From Streptomyces sp. NRRL F-5123 (GTDB lineage Bacteria > Actinomycetota > Actinomycetes > Streptomycetales > Streptomycetaceae): DNA of 64,000 bases. Every line of letters starts with the position of its first letter. The stretch's first letter is position 1. The notes below the pieces were generated by a model that made no database searches, was not told the DNA's origin, and saw only the letters and a program-made list of their open reading frames with translations. The stretch is taken from contig NZ_JOHY01000012.1 in the NCBI RefSeq assembly GCF_000721495.1, positions 146,994 to 210,993 of the forward strand, read 5' to 3'. The position numbers and the translations under genes were made by a program. Below, one piece after another: positions 1 through 7,492 of the stretch.

Positions 1-366
1 ACGTCCGGCATGAACGGCACCATCGAGATCTACGAGCCCGCCTACCTGCACCAGGGCGCGCGTCCCACCCTCACCCGGGTGCCCACGGGGCCGGTCCGCT
101 ACGACAGCTCGATGAGGGTCACCACCACCACGCCCGGCCGGGTCAGCCGGGCCGTCCTGGTGGCACCGATCACCTCGACCCACGCGGTGGACACCAGCCA
201 ACGGCACCTGGACCTCCAGATCACCGGCCGTTCGGGCAACCAGCTCACCTTGAAGGCCCCGCCGTCCGCCAATGCCGCTCCCCCCGGCTATTACATGCTC
301 TTCCTGCTCGACGACAAGGGCGTTCCCAGCGTCGCCAAGTGGGTCCAGCTGACCCCCGGTTCCTGA
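1..366 (+). CDS. Radical copper oxidase (glyoxal/galactose oxidase family), C-terminal part
   Basis: The reading frame is open from the window edge and stops at 364-366, so only about the last 121 residues are visible. They match the C-terminal immunoglobulin-like DUF1929 domain of galactose-oxidase/glyoxal-oxidase enzymes: an opening GTIEIYEPAYL segment, then the late PPGYYMLFLLDDKGVPSVAKWVQL block. In this family the domain supplies a copper ligand to the beta-propeller active site. Streptomyces have a widely conserved member, GlxA, acting outside the membrane in glycan synthesis at hyphal tips; that identity is likely but cannot be proven from the tail alone. A strong hairpin follows immediately, so this is the last gene of its transcript. 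Confidence 0.8.
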   Translation, partial: TSGMNGTIEIYEPAYLHQGARPTLTRVPTGPVRYDSSMRVTTTTPGRVSRAVLVAPITSTHAVDTSQRHLDLQITGRSGNQLTLKAPPSANAAPPGYYMLFLLDDKGVPSVAKWVQLTPGS

Positions 367-368
367 CC

Positions 369-423
369 GGGGGCCGCCGCGTCCCCGAGGACGACACGTC
401 CGCTGGGGGACGCGGCGGCCCGT
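369..423 (+). terminator. Intrinsic-type terminator after the oxidase gene
   Basis: A 16-bp GC-rich inverted repeat (arms 371-386 and 406-421, loop about 19 nt) begins 4 bases after the stop codon. There is no U-tract, which is usual in Streptomyces terminators. Confidence 0.6.
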
Positions 424-505
424 CAACGAGGCGCCGGCGCCATCGTCGGCGCCGCAGTGGCCGCGGGTTGTGTGTCCGCGCGAGGGCCCATGCTCCGGCG
501 GGGGG

Positions 506-535
506 TGCCGGGCGTGCAGGGTTTTGTGGTGCCCC
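506..535. repeat. Distal att copy of the tRNA-Glu element (30-bp direct repeat)
   Basis: These 30 bases are identical to 3556-3585, where they form the 3' end of tRNA-Glu and its downstream flank. Similarity stops on both sides. Confidence 0.7.
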
Positions 536-639
536 GACGGGACGCCGCGGAACCCTACACGTCGGCTGCGCCTTTCGGCGACGGTCGAGGTGCCTCGTCG
601 GCGCAGGGGCGGGGCGAGCGGCTCGGGGGAGGGCTTGCG

Positions 640-935
640 GTGAGCGCGTCCGACCTCTGGGTGCGGTGTGCGTGCGTGCGCGGTCGTCGTTGCGGGGGTT
701 GCGGCGGTTGCGGCGGTTGCGGCGGTCGCGGCGTACGCCTCGTACGAGCACCGGCGGACCTTGGCGCTTCACGGCGGCGCGGACCCGGCGGGGGCGTCGT
801 TGTGGCCGCTGTCCGGCGACGGCCTGCTGGTGCCGGCGACCATCGGACTGCTGAAGCCCCAGGCCCCGGGGCGTCGGCGTAGCCGGTGCGCGGTCCGATT
901 GGCGTTCGGATTGGGCACAGCGGCCGCATCAGCGG
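640..935 (+). pseudogene. DUF2637 (SpdB-like) transfer protein remnant
   Basis: From a GTG at 640 the first residues read SASDLWVR. After a one-base frame change near 668 the sequence continues with an alanine/valine-rich membrane segment, then AYASYEHRR, LALHGGADPA and LWPLSGDGLL, and finally an AVRLAFGLG segment before losing similarity. This order (first membrane helix, YASY-H, GGADP, LWPLSVDG, second helix) is what I recognise from DUF2637 membrane proteins encoded by Streptomyces plasmids and integrative conjugative elements. The frame change and loss of the C-terminus mark it as a relic. The alternative, a chance alanine-rich frame, is unlikely given several ordered motifs. Confidence 0.55.
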
Positions 936-1073
936 GGCACCGCCGCTCGCGCGGAGAGGACGAATTCGGGAAGCGGCGAGCAGCCGTCCGGGCTGCTGGC
1001 CGGCAGCCCGACCCACGTGAGGCCCGCATCGCCCGGCTGCGTGATCTCAACCAGCGGCTCACCGGCAGAGTCG

Positions 1074-1139
1074 CCCGAACCCCACACCGGGCTCGCCCGA
1101 ACCCCACACCGGGCTCGCCCGAACCCCACACCGGGCTCG
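1074..1139. repeat. Three tandem 22-bp repeats
   Basis: Three perfect consecutive 22-bp units (1074-1095, 1096-1117, 1118-1139) start with CCCGAACCCCACACCGGG. They lie about 100 bp upstream of the DUF4260-TetR promoter and end just outside the operators. No gene covers them; the function is unknown and they may be simple slippage duplication. Confidence 0.85.
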
Positions 1140-1171
1140 CCCGCGCTCTCCCGGCGCCGAAGGTGGCGGGC

Positions 1172-1220
1172 TTGACGGCTAACGCTGTTAGCCATATCTT
1201 TCTGGCTAACGACGTTAGCC
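1172..1220 (+). promoter_or_regulatory. Promoter with twin TetR-type operators
   Basis: Two 17-bp palindromes of the form GGCTAAC-N3-GTTAGCC lie at 1177-1193 and 1204-1220. The first fills the spacer of a good promoter (-35 TTGACG at 1172-1177, 17-bp spacer, -10 TATCTT at 1195-1200); the second sits in the start region downstream. The DUF4260 gene starts at 1236 and the TetR gene follows it, so autorepression by the TetR protein is the natural reading. Confidence 0.75.
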
Positions 1221-1235
1221 GACGAGGGGGAGCCC

Positions 1236-1658
1236 ATGACCGCCACCGCTGCAACCGCCACCGCTGCAACCGCCCGCGCCGGCCACCGGATCCGACGCGC
1301 CGCCTGGCTCACCAACGCCGTCTTCTGGACCGCCTTCGCCGTCCTCGAGGGCGTCAACCACGGCGCCCTCGCGGCCGCCTTCGCCGTCGCGTTCCTTTTT
1401 GCCCCGGACCTGACTTTCCTCGTCGGCATCCGGGACACGGCCCGCGTGCAGCGCGGCCAGCTTCAGCCCCGCGCCGTGCCGTACTACAACGCCGCCCACC
1501 GGGCCCTTGTCCCGCTCGCCCTGATGGTCGCCTTCCCCTTCTCGCCGATCACCTGGGCGCCGATCTTCGCGGCGCTGTGCGGCTGGATGGGCCACATCTC
1601 CTACGACCGCGCCCTGGGCTACGGTCTGCGCACCAAGGAGGGCTTCCAGCGTGGCTGA
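1236..1658 (+). CDS. DUF4260 family membrane protein
   Basis: A 140-aa protein with four predicted membrane segments. The conserved DUF4260 features are present: a PDLTFLVG loop after the second helix, PRAVPYYNAAHR in the middle, and a C-terminal helix ending with a YDRALGYGL motif. The biochemical function of the family is unknown. The start is the ATG at 1236, preceded by a GAGGGGGAG ribosome site. The last 8 bases overlap the following TetR gene (GTG at 1651), indicating translational coupling. The pair sits behind twin palindromic operators, so expression is probably induced by a ligand of the TetR protein; the membrane protein may act in response to that ligand, but this is inference. 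Confidence 0.75.
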   Translation: MTATAATATAATARAGHRIRRAAWLTNAVFWTAFAVLEGVNHGALAAAFAVAFLFAPDLTFLVGIRDTARVQRGQLQPRAVPYYNAAHRALVPLALMVAFPFSPITWAPIFAALCGWMGHISYDRALGYGLRTKEGFQRG

Positions 1659-2184
1659 CAGCAGGCACAGTGCCCACAGCCCGCGCGCCCGGCAGATCGT
1701 CGGTGCCGCCCGCGAACTACTCGAGAAGGAGGGCGCGGACGCACTGACGATGCGTCACCTTGCTGACCGCATCGGGATCAAGGCGCCGTCGCTCTACAAG
1801 CACTTCCGCGACAAGGCGGCCGTGGAGGCCGAACTCACAGCGCTCATGCTGGCCGAGCTGGCCGAGACCCTGGAGGCGGCGGAGGCCGAAGCACCCGGTT
1901 CCCTCGCCGCGCTGCTCGGCGCCTACCGCGCGTACGCCCTGGAGCACCCCAACCTCTACCGCCTCTCCACCCAGAAGCCGCTCCCTCGCGGCGTGCTGCC
2001 GCCCGGCCTCGAGGACCGGGCCGCGGCCCCGCTCTTCCGCCACGTCCGGATGGACGAGCACACCGCCCGCGCCGCCTGGGCCTTCGCGCACGGCATGGTG
2101 GTCCTCGAACTCGACGGCCGCTTCCCCGACGACTCCGACCTGGCGGCGGCGTGGCGCACCGGCGCCGACGCCTTCTCCCCCTGA
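1651..2184 (+). CDS. TetR/AcrR family repressor, WHG domain
   Basis: A 177-aa one-domain repressor. Residues about 15-60 form the TetR helix-turn-helix (ARELLEKEGADALTMRHLADRIG, then SLYKHFRDK), followed by an all-helical ligand-binding region that resembles the TetR-WHG C-terminal type (EHPNLYRLSTQKPLP, then a FAHGMVVLELDGRF helix). It starts at a GTG overlapping the end of the DUF4260 gene by 8 bases. The two perfect operators upstream of that gene have the size and symmetry expected for a TetR dimer, so this protein most likely controls its own operon. The ligand cannot be told from sequence. Confidence 0.85.
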   Translation: MADSRHSAHSPRARQIVGAARELLEKEGADALTMRHLADRIGIKAPSLYKHFRDKAAVEAELTALMLAELAETLEAAEAEAPGSLAALLGAYRAYALEHPNLYRLSTQKPLPRGVLPPGLEDRAAAPLFRHVRMDEHTARAAWAFAHGMVVLELDGRFPDDSDLAAAWRTGADAFSP

Positions 2185-2808
2185 CGGCCCGGCTCCCCGC
2201 CGGGTACAGATTCCGTGACCCGTCAACTGGCGAAGCACGCGGAGAAGCCGGTGGGCCCGTGGACGCTCGACCGGGGTTCAGGCAGTGATCTCCGGTCTCC
2301 CCGACCGATTCAGGGCCGGCGGTTCGCCGAGCTTCGGCTGCGGGCTCCCGTCAGGGAGAGGTCTTCGGCCTCGCAACGCGAGGATCAACGAGCCCTACCT
2401 CTCGGCGGTATGCGTTACCCCCGACCGGCAGTCGGCCCCCGCCCCGGTGCTCGGCACCGGGCCTGCGTCCCTGATCCCCACCGGGAGCGAGGCCTCCGCC
2501 GTCAATCCGGTCGCCGCCGCGGCCGGGCGCTGCGCGATCGCCCAACTCCTGCAGGTGCGCGTGGTCGCGGTGCCGGTGCCGGTGGTGACCGCGGCCGCCG
2601 AGTTGCTCGGCCTGCTGGCTGGACACCCGTACCCGCGGGCACAGGCAGCCGTCGAGGCGGTGCCGGCCCGGCTGCACGCCGCTGTCGACGGCGCTGGAAC
2701 CGGGTTAAAGCTTGGCTGAATCGGTCACTAGCTCAGACCTCAGCCCGCTCCTACGCTTGGCAGCCAGTCGGGGCGCCGGGCTCTCCGATGTCCTCATGCG
2801 GAGGGGAT
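2185..2808. other. Non-coding or decayed stretch inside the tRNA-Glu element
   Basis: I see no gene with convincing start, ribosome site and family signature here. A plus-strand frame at about 2500-2710 gives a helix-like alanine/leucine-rich segment (AIAQLLQ, then ELLGLLAGHPYP) that could be the tail of a lost small gene, but I cannot name it. The rest appears to be relic sequence. Confidence 0.4.
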
Positions 2809-3177
2809 ATGCGTATCAGCACCAAGCGCCGAGGTATCAATCTGGCAGTTGTCAGCGCAGTCGCCGCTTGCGGCTTGATCTTCTCCACGACCAACGCGTC
2901 GGCTGCTACAGGCGAAGTCGGAACGGCCTACTGCGACGCCTGGATCGTTGGCGTGAACGGCGTGCACTGGGGTGCCGCTGATCTCGACGGCTCCTCGAAC
3001 TGCGAAGTACAGCTGTGGCAGACCAATATCAACACCGGGGGGTGGACCAACACCGGCTGGAGCGTCGGCCCCGGCTGGACCACACCCCTCTACCACGGCG
3101 ATGGCGTCCACGAGCTTCAGATCGAGGTCTACGACCCCAACACGAATCAGACCGTCTGGGGCCCCATGGTCTACTGA
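2809..3177 (+). CDS. Small secreted protein, 122 aa
   Basis: The start is the ATG at 2809 with an ideal GGAGGGG site 3 bases upstream. Residues 1-31 form a Sec signal peptide (MRISTKRR, a hydrophobic stretch, and a likely cleavage after NASA-A). The mature part of about 90 residues is rich in tryptophan, glycine and asparagine (INTGGWTNTGWSVGPGW) with two cysteines that may form one disulfide, and ends QTVWGPMVY, suggesting a small beta-rich extracellular domain. I do not recognise a named family; similar small secreted proteins are common in Streptomyces. It lies within the decayed tRNA-Glu element as apparently intact cargo. Confidence 0.65.
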   Translation: MRISTKRRGINLAVVSAVAACGLIFSTTNASAATGEVGTAYCDAWIVGVNGVHWGAADLDGSSNCEVQLWQTNINTGGWTNTGWSVGPGWTTPLYHGDGVHELQIEVYDPNTNQTVWGPMVY

Positions 3178-3269
3178 CCATCCCGGCCGTCACTCTGCCG
3201 CACTGCGGCAGGGCACCCGCACCGATCGCCTCTTGGTGACGGCCGCGCCGCCATGCCAGGAACACGCGC

Positions 3270-3585
3270 GCAGCACAGGCCGAACTCGCCCTCTACGACA
3301 ACCCCAACGCCATCGAGGACGACACCTTCTGAACTCGCGGTCAACTTCGATGAGACACGTCAAACCTGGCCCTGAATCTGGCGGGAGCGCCGGAACGTCT
3401 TCTCCGGCCGCTGTTCGAGATCGTCGGGCCCCGGGTCAAGCTGCATCTCGACTCCGGCGCGGTGACGATCAGCGTCACCCTGCCCGCCCGGGCCTTGCCG
3501 GACCTGGCGTCGGCCGCCGGAAGGATCGAGGAGAGTGCGCCCGCACCCGGGCGAGATGCCGGGCGTGCAGGGTTTTGTGGTGCCC
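3270..3585 (+). pseudogene. Recombinase (probable serine integrase) C-terminal remnant
   Basis: One frame ends with AELALYDNPNAIEDDTF and a stop near 3331. After a frame change the sequence continues as NLALNLAGAPERLLRPLFEIVG, VKLHLDSGAVTISVTLPARALPDL, and runs into the tRNA. The pattern LxxAPExLLRxLFE followed by a beta-hairpin with VTITV resembles the C-terminal segment of large serine recombinases of Streptomyces elements. Its location directly against the att repeat and tRNA 3' end is where an integrase gene is expected. Start and N-terminal catalytic domain are lost. The family assignment is inferred from a short segment. Confidence 0.4.
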
Positions 3586-3653
3586 CCAACGGGATTCGAA
3601 CCCGTGCTACCGCCTTGAAAGGGCGGCGTCCTGGGCCACTAGACGATGAGGGC
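3577..3653 (-). tRNA. tRNA-Glu (anticodon TTC)
   Basis: On the minus strand the gene runs from 3653 to 3577. The acceptor arms GCCCTCA and TGGGGGC pair with one G-U, the anticodon stem CCGCC/GGCGG encloses loop CTTTCAA with anticodon TTC, and the T-arm contains GGTTCGAATCC. Discriminator A and CCA are encoded. The 3' end is the integration site of the decayed element to its left. Confidence 0.95.
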
Positions 3654-3788
3654 TGAGGGCCTGCCGACGGGGCCTCGCGGCGCACGTCGGGGACGTCAGA
3701 AGCTTAGGGGATGGGCGGGGGGTTAGCCAAAACCCTTTCGGTGCGGCGGGGAGAGGGCGGGGGCGCGGGTGGGCGGGAGAATGGGCGG

Positions 3789-4139
3789 GTGCTGGAGATG
3801 AGCCGTGAGGAGTTCGAGGAGCTGGTCGGGGAAGCCCTCGACCGCATCCCCGTCGAGCTGACCCGCCTGATGGACAACGTCGCCGTCTTCGTCGAGGACG
3901 AGCCCGCCGCCGGGGACCCGGACCTGCTGGGGCTGTACGAGGGCACGCCGCTCACCGAGCGCGGGGAGTGGTACGCCGGGGTCCTCCCTGACCGCATCAC
4001 CATCTACCGCGGGCCGACCCTGCGGATGTGCGCGTCGCGGGAGGAGGTCGTGGAGGAGACGGAGATCACCGTCGTCCACGAGATCGCCCACCACTTCGGC
4101 ATCGACGACCGGCGACTGCACGAGCTGGGCTACGGGTAG
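3789..4139 (+). CDS. Zincin-like metallopeptidase (minimal, HExxH)
   Basis: A 116-aa protein of the short zincin-like metallopeptidase family widespread in actinobacteria. The zinc site HEIAHHFGIDD near the C-terminus gives the two histidines and catalytic glutamate of HExxH plus the third-ligand region (G-x-D). The N-terminal half (REEFEELVGEALDRIP, then VFVEDEP, LLGLYEGTPL) is the conserved cap seen in this family. I chose the GTG at 3789; the ATG at 3798 is an alternative. The substrate is unknown. It is a stand-alone gene between the tRNA-Glu and a GC-rich repeat region and appears to be ordinary core chromosome. Confidence 0.8.
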   Translation: MLEMSREEFEELVGEALDRIPVELTRLMDNVAVFVEDEPAAGDPDLLGLYEGTPLTERGEWYAGVLPDRITIYRGPTLRMCASREEVVEETEITVVHEIAHHFGIDDRRLHELGYG

Positions 4140-4514
4140 GGGCGGCGGGTTACGGGGCGAGCCCCGGCCCCGGCCCCGGGCGGGCCCGCGGCCCCGGCTC
4201 CGGCCCTGCCTCGTCCCCGGGCGGGCCCGCGGCCCCGGCTCCGGCCCTGCCTCGTCCCCGGGCGGGCCCGCGGCCCCGGCTCCGGCCCTGCCCCGGCCCC
4301 GGGCGGGCCCCCCGCCCCCCGGCTCGCACCGGGTCTCCGAGCGGGCGACGGACCGGGCTCCGGCCGGGCCGCTCCGAGGCCGCCCCAAGGCCGCGCCGAC
4401 GCGGAAACGCCGGCCCGCGTGTCCTGGCGGGCGCCACGGCGTTGGACACGGCGTCGTACGCCCGCAGCCCGCGTGCGCCGTCCCGCACCCGAGCCGAGCA
4501 GAGGTCCGTGCCCG
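4140..4514. repeat. GC-rich intergenic region with three 41-bp tandem repeats
   Basis: Three consecutive 41-bp units (4174-4214, 4215-4255, 4256-4296) begin CCCCGGGCGGGCCCGCGGCC; the third diverges at its end, and partial further units flank them. Each unit is rich in self-complementary GGGCCCGCGGCCCC-type tracts and could fold strongly. No gene is evident in 4140-4514. The repeats could form a termination or roadblock region after the metallopeptidase gene, or be neutral expansion. Confidence 0.75.
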
Positions 4515-5027
4515 ATGCCCGCAGCGCCCCCGCCCGAGCTCCCACCCCCGCCCCCACCTCCGTATCCGTACCGCAGGGGCGCCGCGTCCGTGCGGTCCGC
4601 CGTGCTGGTCGCGCTCCTCGCCGTCGGTGTCGCGGCGTGCGTGAGCGCGGGGGGTGAGCAAAGTCACCCCGCGCCGGTCACCGCGACCGGGAGCGCGGCC
4701 GTACGCGTCGGCGGGCATGCCGCGCCCGCGGAGGAGGCGCCGGGGCGCGGGCCCGTCGCGGAGGCGCCGTCCCGGGAGGCGGCGGGGGAGGGCTCGCCGT
4801 CGGCCCCCGCGAAGCCCGGCGGCCCCCGTACGCCCGCCCACCACCCCGTACCGCCCCGGGACGGCGCCTCCGAGCCGCAGCCCACCGCCGGGACCCCGCC
4901 CACCGCGGAGCCGCCGTCGAGTGCGGAGCCCCCGGTGGACGGGACGACCGCCGCGCCGCCCCCCGACGATCCGCCGTCCACGACCGCGCTGCCGGGCGGG
5001 TCCGGCGAGGACGCGCCCCAGCCCTGA
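4515..5027 (+). CDS. Proline-rich lipoprotein or membrane-anchored protein
   Basis: A 170-aa protein, starting at the ATG at 4515. The N-terminus is an unusual proline run (PPPELPPPPPPPYPYRRG), followed by a hydrophobic segment SAVLVALLAVGVAAC whose end fits a lipobox (VAAC). The remaining ~115 residues are low-complexity Pro/Ala/Glu/Ser with no evident fold, consistent with an extracellular, disordered wall-spanning domain. An N-terminal proline stretch before the membrane segment is also seen in cytoplasm-facing tails of Streptomyces membrane proteins, so a type II anchored protein is an alternative to a lipoprotein. No function can be assigned. Confidence 0.55.
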   Translation: MPAAPPPELPPPPPPPYPYRRGAASVRSAVLVALLAVGVAACVSAGGEQSHPAPVTATGSAAVRVGGHAAPAEEAPGRGPVAEAPSREAAGEGSPSAPAKPGGPRTPAHHPVPPRDGASEPQPTAGTPPTAEPPSSAEPPVDGTTAAPPPDDPPSTTALPGGSGEDAPQP

Positions 5028-5293
5028 GCGCCCTGAGCGCGAACCGCCCGCGTCCCGTATCCTTGGCCTGGATACGCAGGTCGGCAGCCCTCCTCGAAAG
5101 GGATTCGCGAAAGCGGTGCGGCATGCGTATGCTGGTAGATCGTTTGATCCCCTGATCCCATTGCCTGGCGCCTGATCCGTAACGCGCCGCGTGGCGCGTT
5201 CCTCATCTCCTGTGGCTGACCGCATCGAGGCGGTCGTAAGCAAACCTGTGGAGCTGGCGCGTGCCGTAAGTCTCCGAGAGGTTTTGCTTTCGC
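5028..5293 (+). promoter_or_regulatory. Long 5' leader of the DEAD-box helicase gene
   Basis: This gene-free 266 bp precedes the helicase and has lower GC than its surroundings. It holds a candidate -10 (TATGCT at about 5128-5133) and several short inverted repeats (for example CGCGCCGCGTGGCGCG near 5180), ending in a U/G-rich stretch GAGGTTTTGCTTTCGC before the start codon. Cold-shock-type helicase genes often carry long structured leaders; whether this one responds to temperature is inference. Confidence 0.45.
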
Positions 5294-7417
5294 ATGTCCC
5301 TTGACAATGCCGACCGTTCCGCCATGCCCGAGTACGCCGCCGACGCGGCCGAGGTCACAGAAGAGGTCACCGGAGCGGTGGCCGCAGCGGTCACCGAAGC
5401 GGTGGAGCCCACCGGGCCCGCCGAGGCCGCCGAGTCCGGCGACCAGGCCGCCGACCAGCCCGCCGAGCCCGGCGTCACCTTCGCCGACCTCGGCCTGCCG
5501 GACGACATCGTCCGCAAGCTGACCCAGAACGGCGTGGTCACCCCCTTCCCGATCCAGGCCGCGACGATCCCGGACGCCCTCGCCGGCCGCGACATCCTGG
5601 GCCGCGGCCGCACCGGCTCCGGCAAGACGCTGTCCTTCGGCCTGCCGCTGCTGACCCAGCTGGCCGGCGGCCGCACCGAGAAGCGCCACCCGCGCGGCGT
5701 CATCCTCACCCCGACCCGCGAGCTGGCCATGCAGGTCGCCGACGCGCTCCAGCCGTACGGCGACGTCCTCGGCCTGAAGATGAAGGTCGTCTGCGGCGGC
5801 ACGTCCATGCAGAACCAGATCTACGCCCTGGAGCGCGGCGTCGACGTCCTCGTCGCCACGCCCGGCCGGCTGCGCGACCTGATCAACCGCGGCGCGGCGA
5901 TCCTCGACCAGGTGCGGATCGCCGTCCTGGACGAGGCCGACCAGATGTCCGACATGGGCTTCCTGCCCGAGGTCACCGAGATCCTCGACCTCGTCCCGGC
6001 CGGCGGCCAGCGGCTGCTGTTCTCCGCGACGCTGGAGAACGAGATCGACACCCTCGTCAAGCGCTACCTGGTGAGCCCGGTCACGCACGAGGTCGATGCC
6101 GCCCAGGGCGCGGTCACCACCATGACCCACCACGTGCTGGTCGTGAAGCCCAAGGACAAGGCCCCGGTCACCGCCGCGATCGCCGCCCGCAAGGGCCGCA
6201 CCATCATCTTCGTCCGCACCCAGATGGGCGCCGACCGCGTCGCCGAGCAGCTCATCGAGTCCGGCGTGCGCGCCGACGCGCTGCACGGCGGCATGACCCA
6301 GGGCGCGCGCACCCGCACCCTGGAGGACTTCAAGCACGGGCAGGTCAACGTCCTGGTCGCGACCGACGTCGCCGCGCGCGGCATCCACGTCGACGGCATC
6401 GACCTGGTGCTGAACGTCGACCCGGCCGGCGACCACAAGGACTACCTGCACCGCAGCGGCCGCACCGCGCGCGCCGGGCGCTCCGGCACCGTCGTGTCGC
6501 TGGCCCTGCCGCACCAGCGCAAGCAGATCTTCCGGCTGATGGAGGACGCGGGCGTCGACGCCTCGCGGCACATCATCGGCGGCGCGGGCGTCTTCGACGA
6601 GGACGTGGCCAAGATCACCGGCGCCCGCTCGCTGACCGACGTCCAGGCCGACGCCGTCCACAGCGCCGCCGCCCAGGCCGAGCGCGAGGTCGCCGACCTC
6701 ACCCGGCAGCTGGAGCGCGTCCAGCGCCGCGCCGCGGAACTGCGCGAGGAGGCCGACCGCCTCACCGCCCGCTCCGCCCGCGAGCGCGGCGAGGACCCGG
6801 ACGAGGCGATCGCGGCGAAGGCCGCCGAGGCCGCGGAGGCGCTGGCCGCCGCGACGGTTCCCGAGCCGCAGCCCGCTCCGGCGTACCAGCGCCGCGACGA
6901 CCGCGGCAACTTCGACCGCCGCCGCGACGACCGCCGCGACGATCGGCGTGACGACCGCCGCGACGACCGCCGTCCGTCCTCGTCCTCGTACGAGCGGCGT
7001 GACTCCCGTCCGTCCTCGTCCTCCTACGAGCGCCGCGACTCCCGTCCGTCGTCCTCGTCCTCGTACGAGCGCCGGGACGCGCGTCCCGCGTACGGCAACC
7101 GTGACGACCGCCGTCCGTCGTCGTCCTCGTACGAGCGCCGGGACGCGCGTCCCGCGTACGGCAACCGTGACGACCGCCGGGACTCCCGTCCGTCCTACGG
7201 CAACCGTGACGACCGCCGCCCGGCCTACGGCCGCCGCGACGACTCCCGCCCGTCGTACGGCAACCGTGACGACCGCCGTCCGTCCTCCTACGACCGCGAC
7301 CGGCGCGACGACCGCCGCCCGTCCTCGTCGCCGTCGTCCTCGTACGACCGCCGCGACGACTCCCGCCCCACCTACACCCGCGACGACCGCAAGCCCCGCT
7401 GGAAGCGCAACGGCTGA
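5294..7417 (+). CDS. DEAD-box ATP-dependent RNA helicase with RD/S-rich tail
   Basis: A 707-aa helicase. After a ~55-residue acidic/alanine N-terminus come the Q motif (FPIQ), motif I GRTGSGKT at residues 105-112, PTRELA, TPGR, motif II DEAD at 213-216, SAT, and in the second RecA domain ATDVAARGI and HRSGRTARAG. A coiled-coil-like stretch (residues about 440-530) leads into a ~180-residue tail of repeated RRDDR, SRPSSSSYE and AYGNRDDR units, a basic disordered RNA-binding region. It unwinds RNA in ribosome assembly or mRNA turnover. It stands alone, with a long leader and its own terminator. The tail's near-identical DNA repeats (about 6940-7400) are prone to length change. Confidence 0.95.
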   Translation: MSLDNADRSAMPEYAADAAEVTEEVTGAVAAAVTEAVEPTGPAEAAESGDQAADQPAEPGVTFADLGLPDDIVRKLTQNGVVTPFPIQAATIPDALAGRDILGRGRTGSGKTLSFGLPLLTQLAGGRTEKRHPRGVILTPTRELAMQVADALQPYGDVLGLKMKVVCGGTSMQNQIYALERGVDVLVATPGRLRDLINRGAAILDQVRIAVLDEADQMSDMGFLPEVTEILDLVPAGGQRLLFSATLENEIDTLVKRYLVSPVTHEVDAAQGAVTTMTHHVLVVKPKDKAPVTAAIAARKGRTIIFVRTQMGADRVAEQLIESGVRADALHGGMTQGARTRTLEDFKHGQVNVLVATDVAARGIHVDGIDLVLNVDPAGDHKDYLHRSGRTARAGRSGTVVSLALPHQRKQIFRLMEDAGVDASRHIIGGAGVFDEDVAKITGARSLTDVQADAVHSAAAQAEREVADLTRQLERVQRRAAELREEADRLTARSARERGEDPDEAIAAKAAEAAEALAAATVPEPQPAPAYQRRDDRGNFDRRRDDRRDDRRDDRRDDRRPSSSSYERRDSRPSSSSYERRDSRPSSSSSYERRDARPAYGNRDDRRPSSSSYERRDARPAYGNRDDRRDSRPSYGNRDDRRPAYGRRDDSRPSYGNRDDRRPSSYDRDRRDDRRPSSSPSSSYDRRDDSRPTYTRDDRKPRWKRNG

Positions 7418-7430
7418 CCCCACCCCACCG

Positions 7431-7461
7431 CCGGGTGCCGGGGCCCCGCCCCGACACCCGG
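7431..7461 (+). terminator. Terminator after the helicase gene
   Basis: Inverted repeat with arms CCGGGTG...CGGGGC and GCCCCG...CACCCGG (one mismatch, 3-nt loop), 13 bp after the helicase stop. Confidence 0.65.
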
Positions 7462-7492
7462 TAACCCTGCTGAGCCGCCCCGGCGACCCGGT

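Larger units (their letters stand above)
506..3585. mobile_element. Decayed integrative element in the tRNA-Glu 3' end
   Basis: A 30-bp perfect direct repeat (506-535 and 3556-3585) spans the last bases of the minus-strand tRNA-Glu gene, including its encoded CCA, plus the bases just downstream. This is the usual footprint of integration into a tRNA 3' end. Between the copies lie a broken DUF2637 gene near one end, a broken recombinase C-terminus beside the tRNA, and cargo genes (DUF4260, TetR, a small secreted protein). DUF2637 (SpdB-like) proteins are typical of actinomycete integrative conjugative elements, so an ancient element of that type is likely. No intact integrase, replication or transfer gene remains. 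Confidence 0.6.

Noticed and set aside
2285..2719. A 144-residue plus-strand frame in the tRNA-Glu element as a real gene
   Set aside because: No ribosome site or recognisable family; only a helix-like tail segment is plausible, so it is described as relic DNA.
4174..4296. 41-bp tandem repeats as a CRISPR or origin
   Set aside because: Units are contiguous with no spacers and no cas or replication gene is nearby.
6900..7400. Regular short repeats resembling a CRISPR array
   Set aside because: The repeats are in frame with the helicase and encode RRDDR/SSSYE units; spacing is irregular and there are no unique spacers.
4664..7423. A 919-residue open frame on the minus strand across the helicase gene
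   Set aside because: It is the complement of the helicase and its repeat tail; no motifs and no ribosome site.
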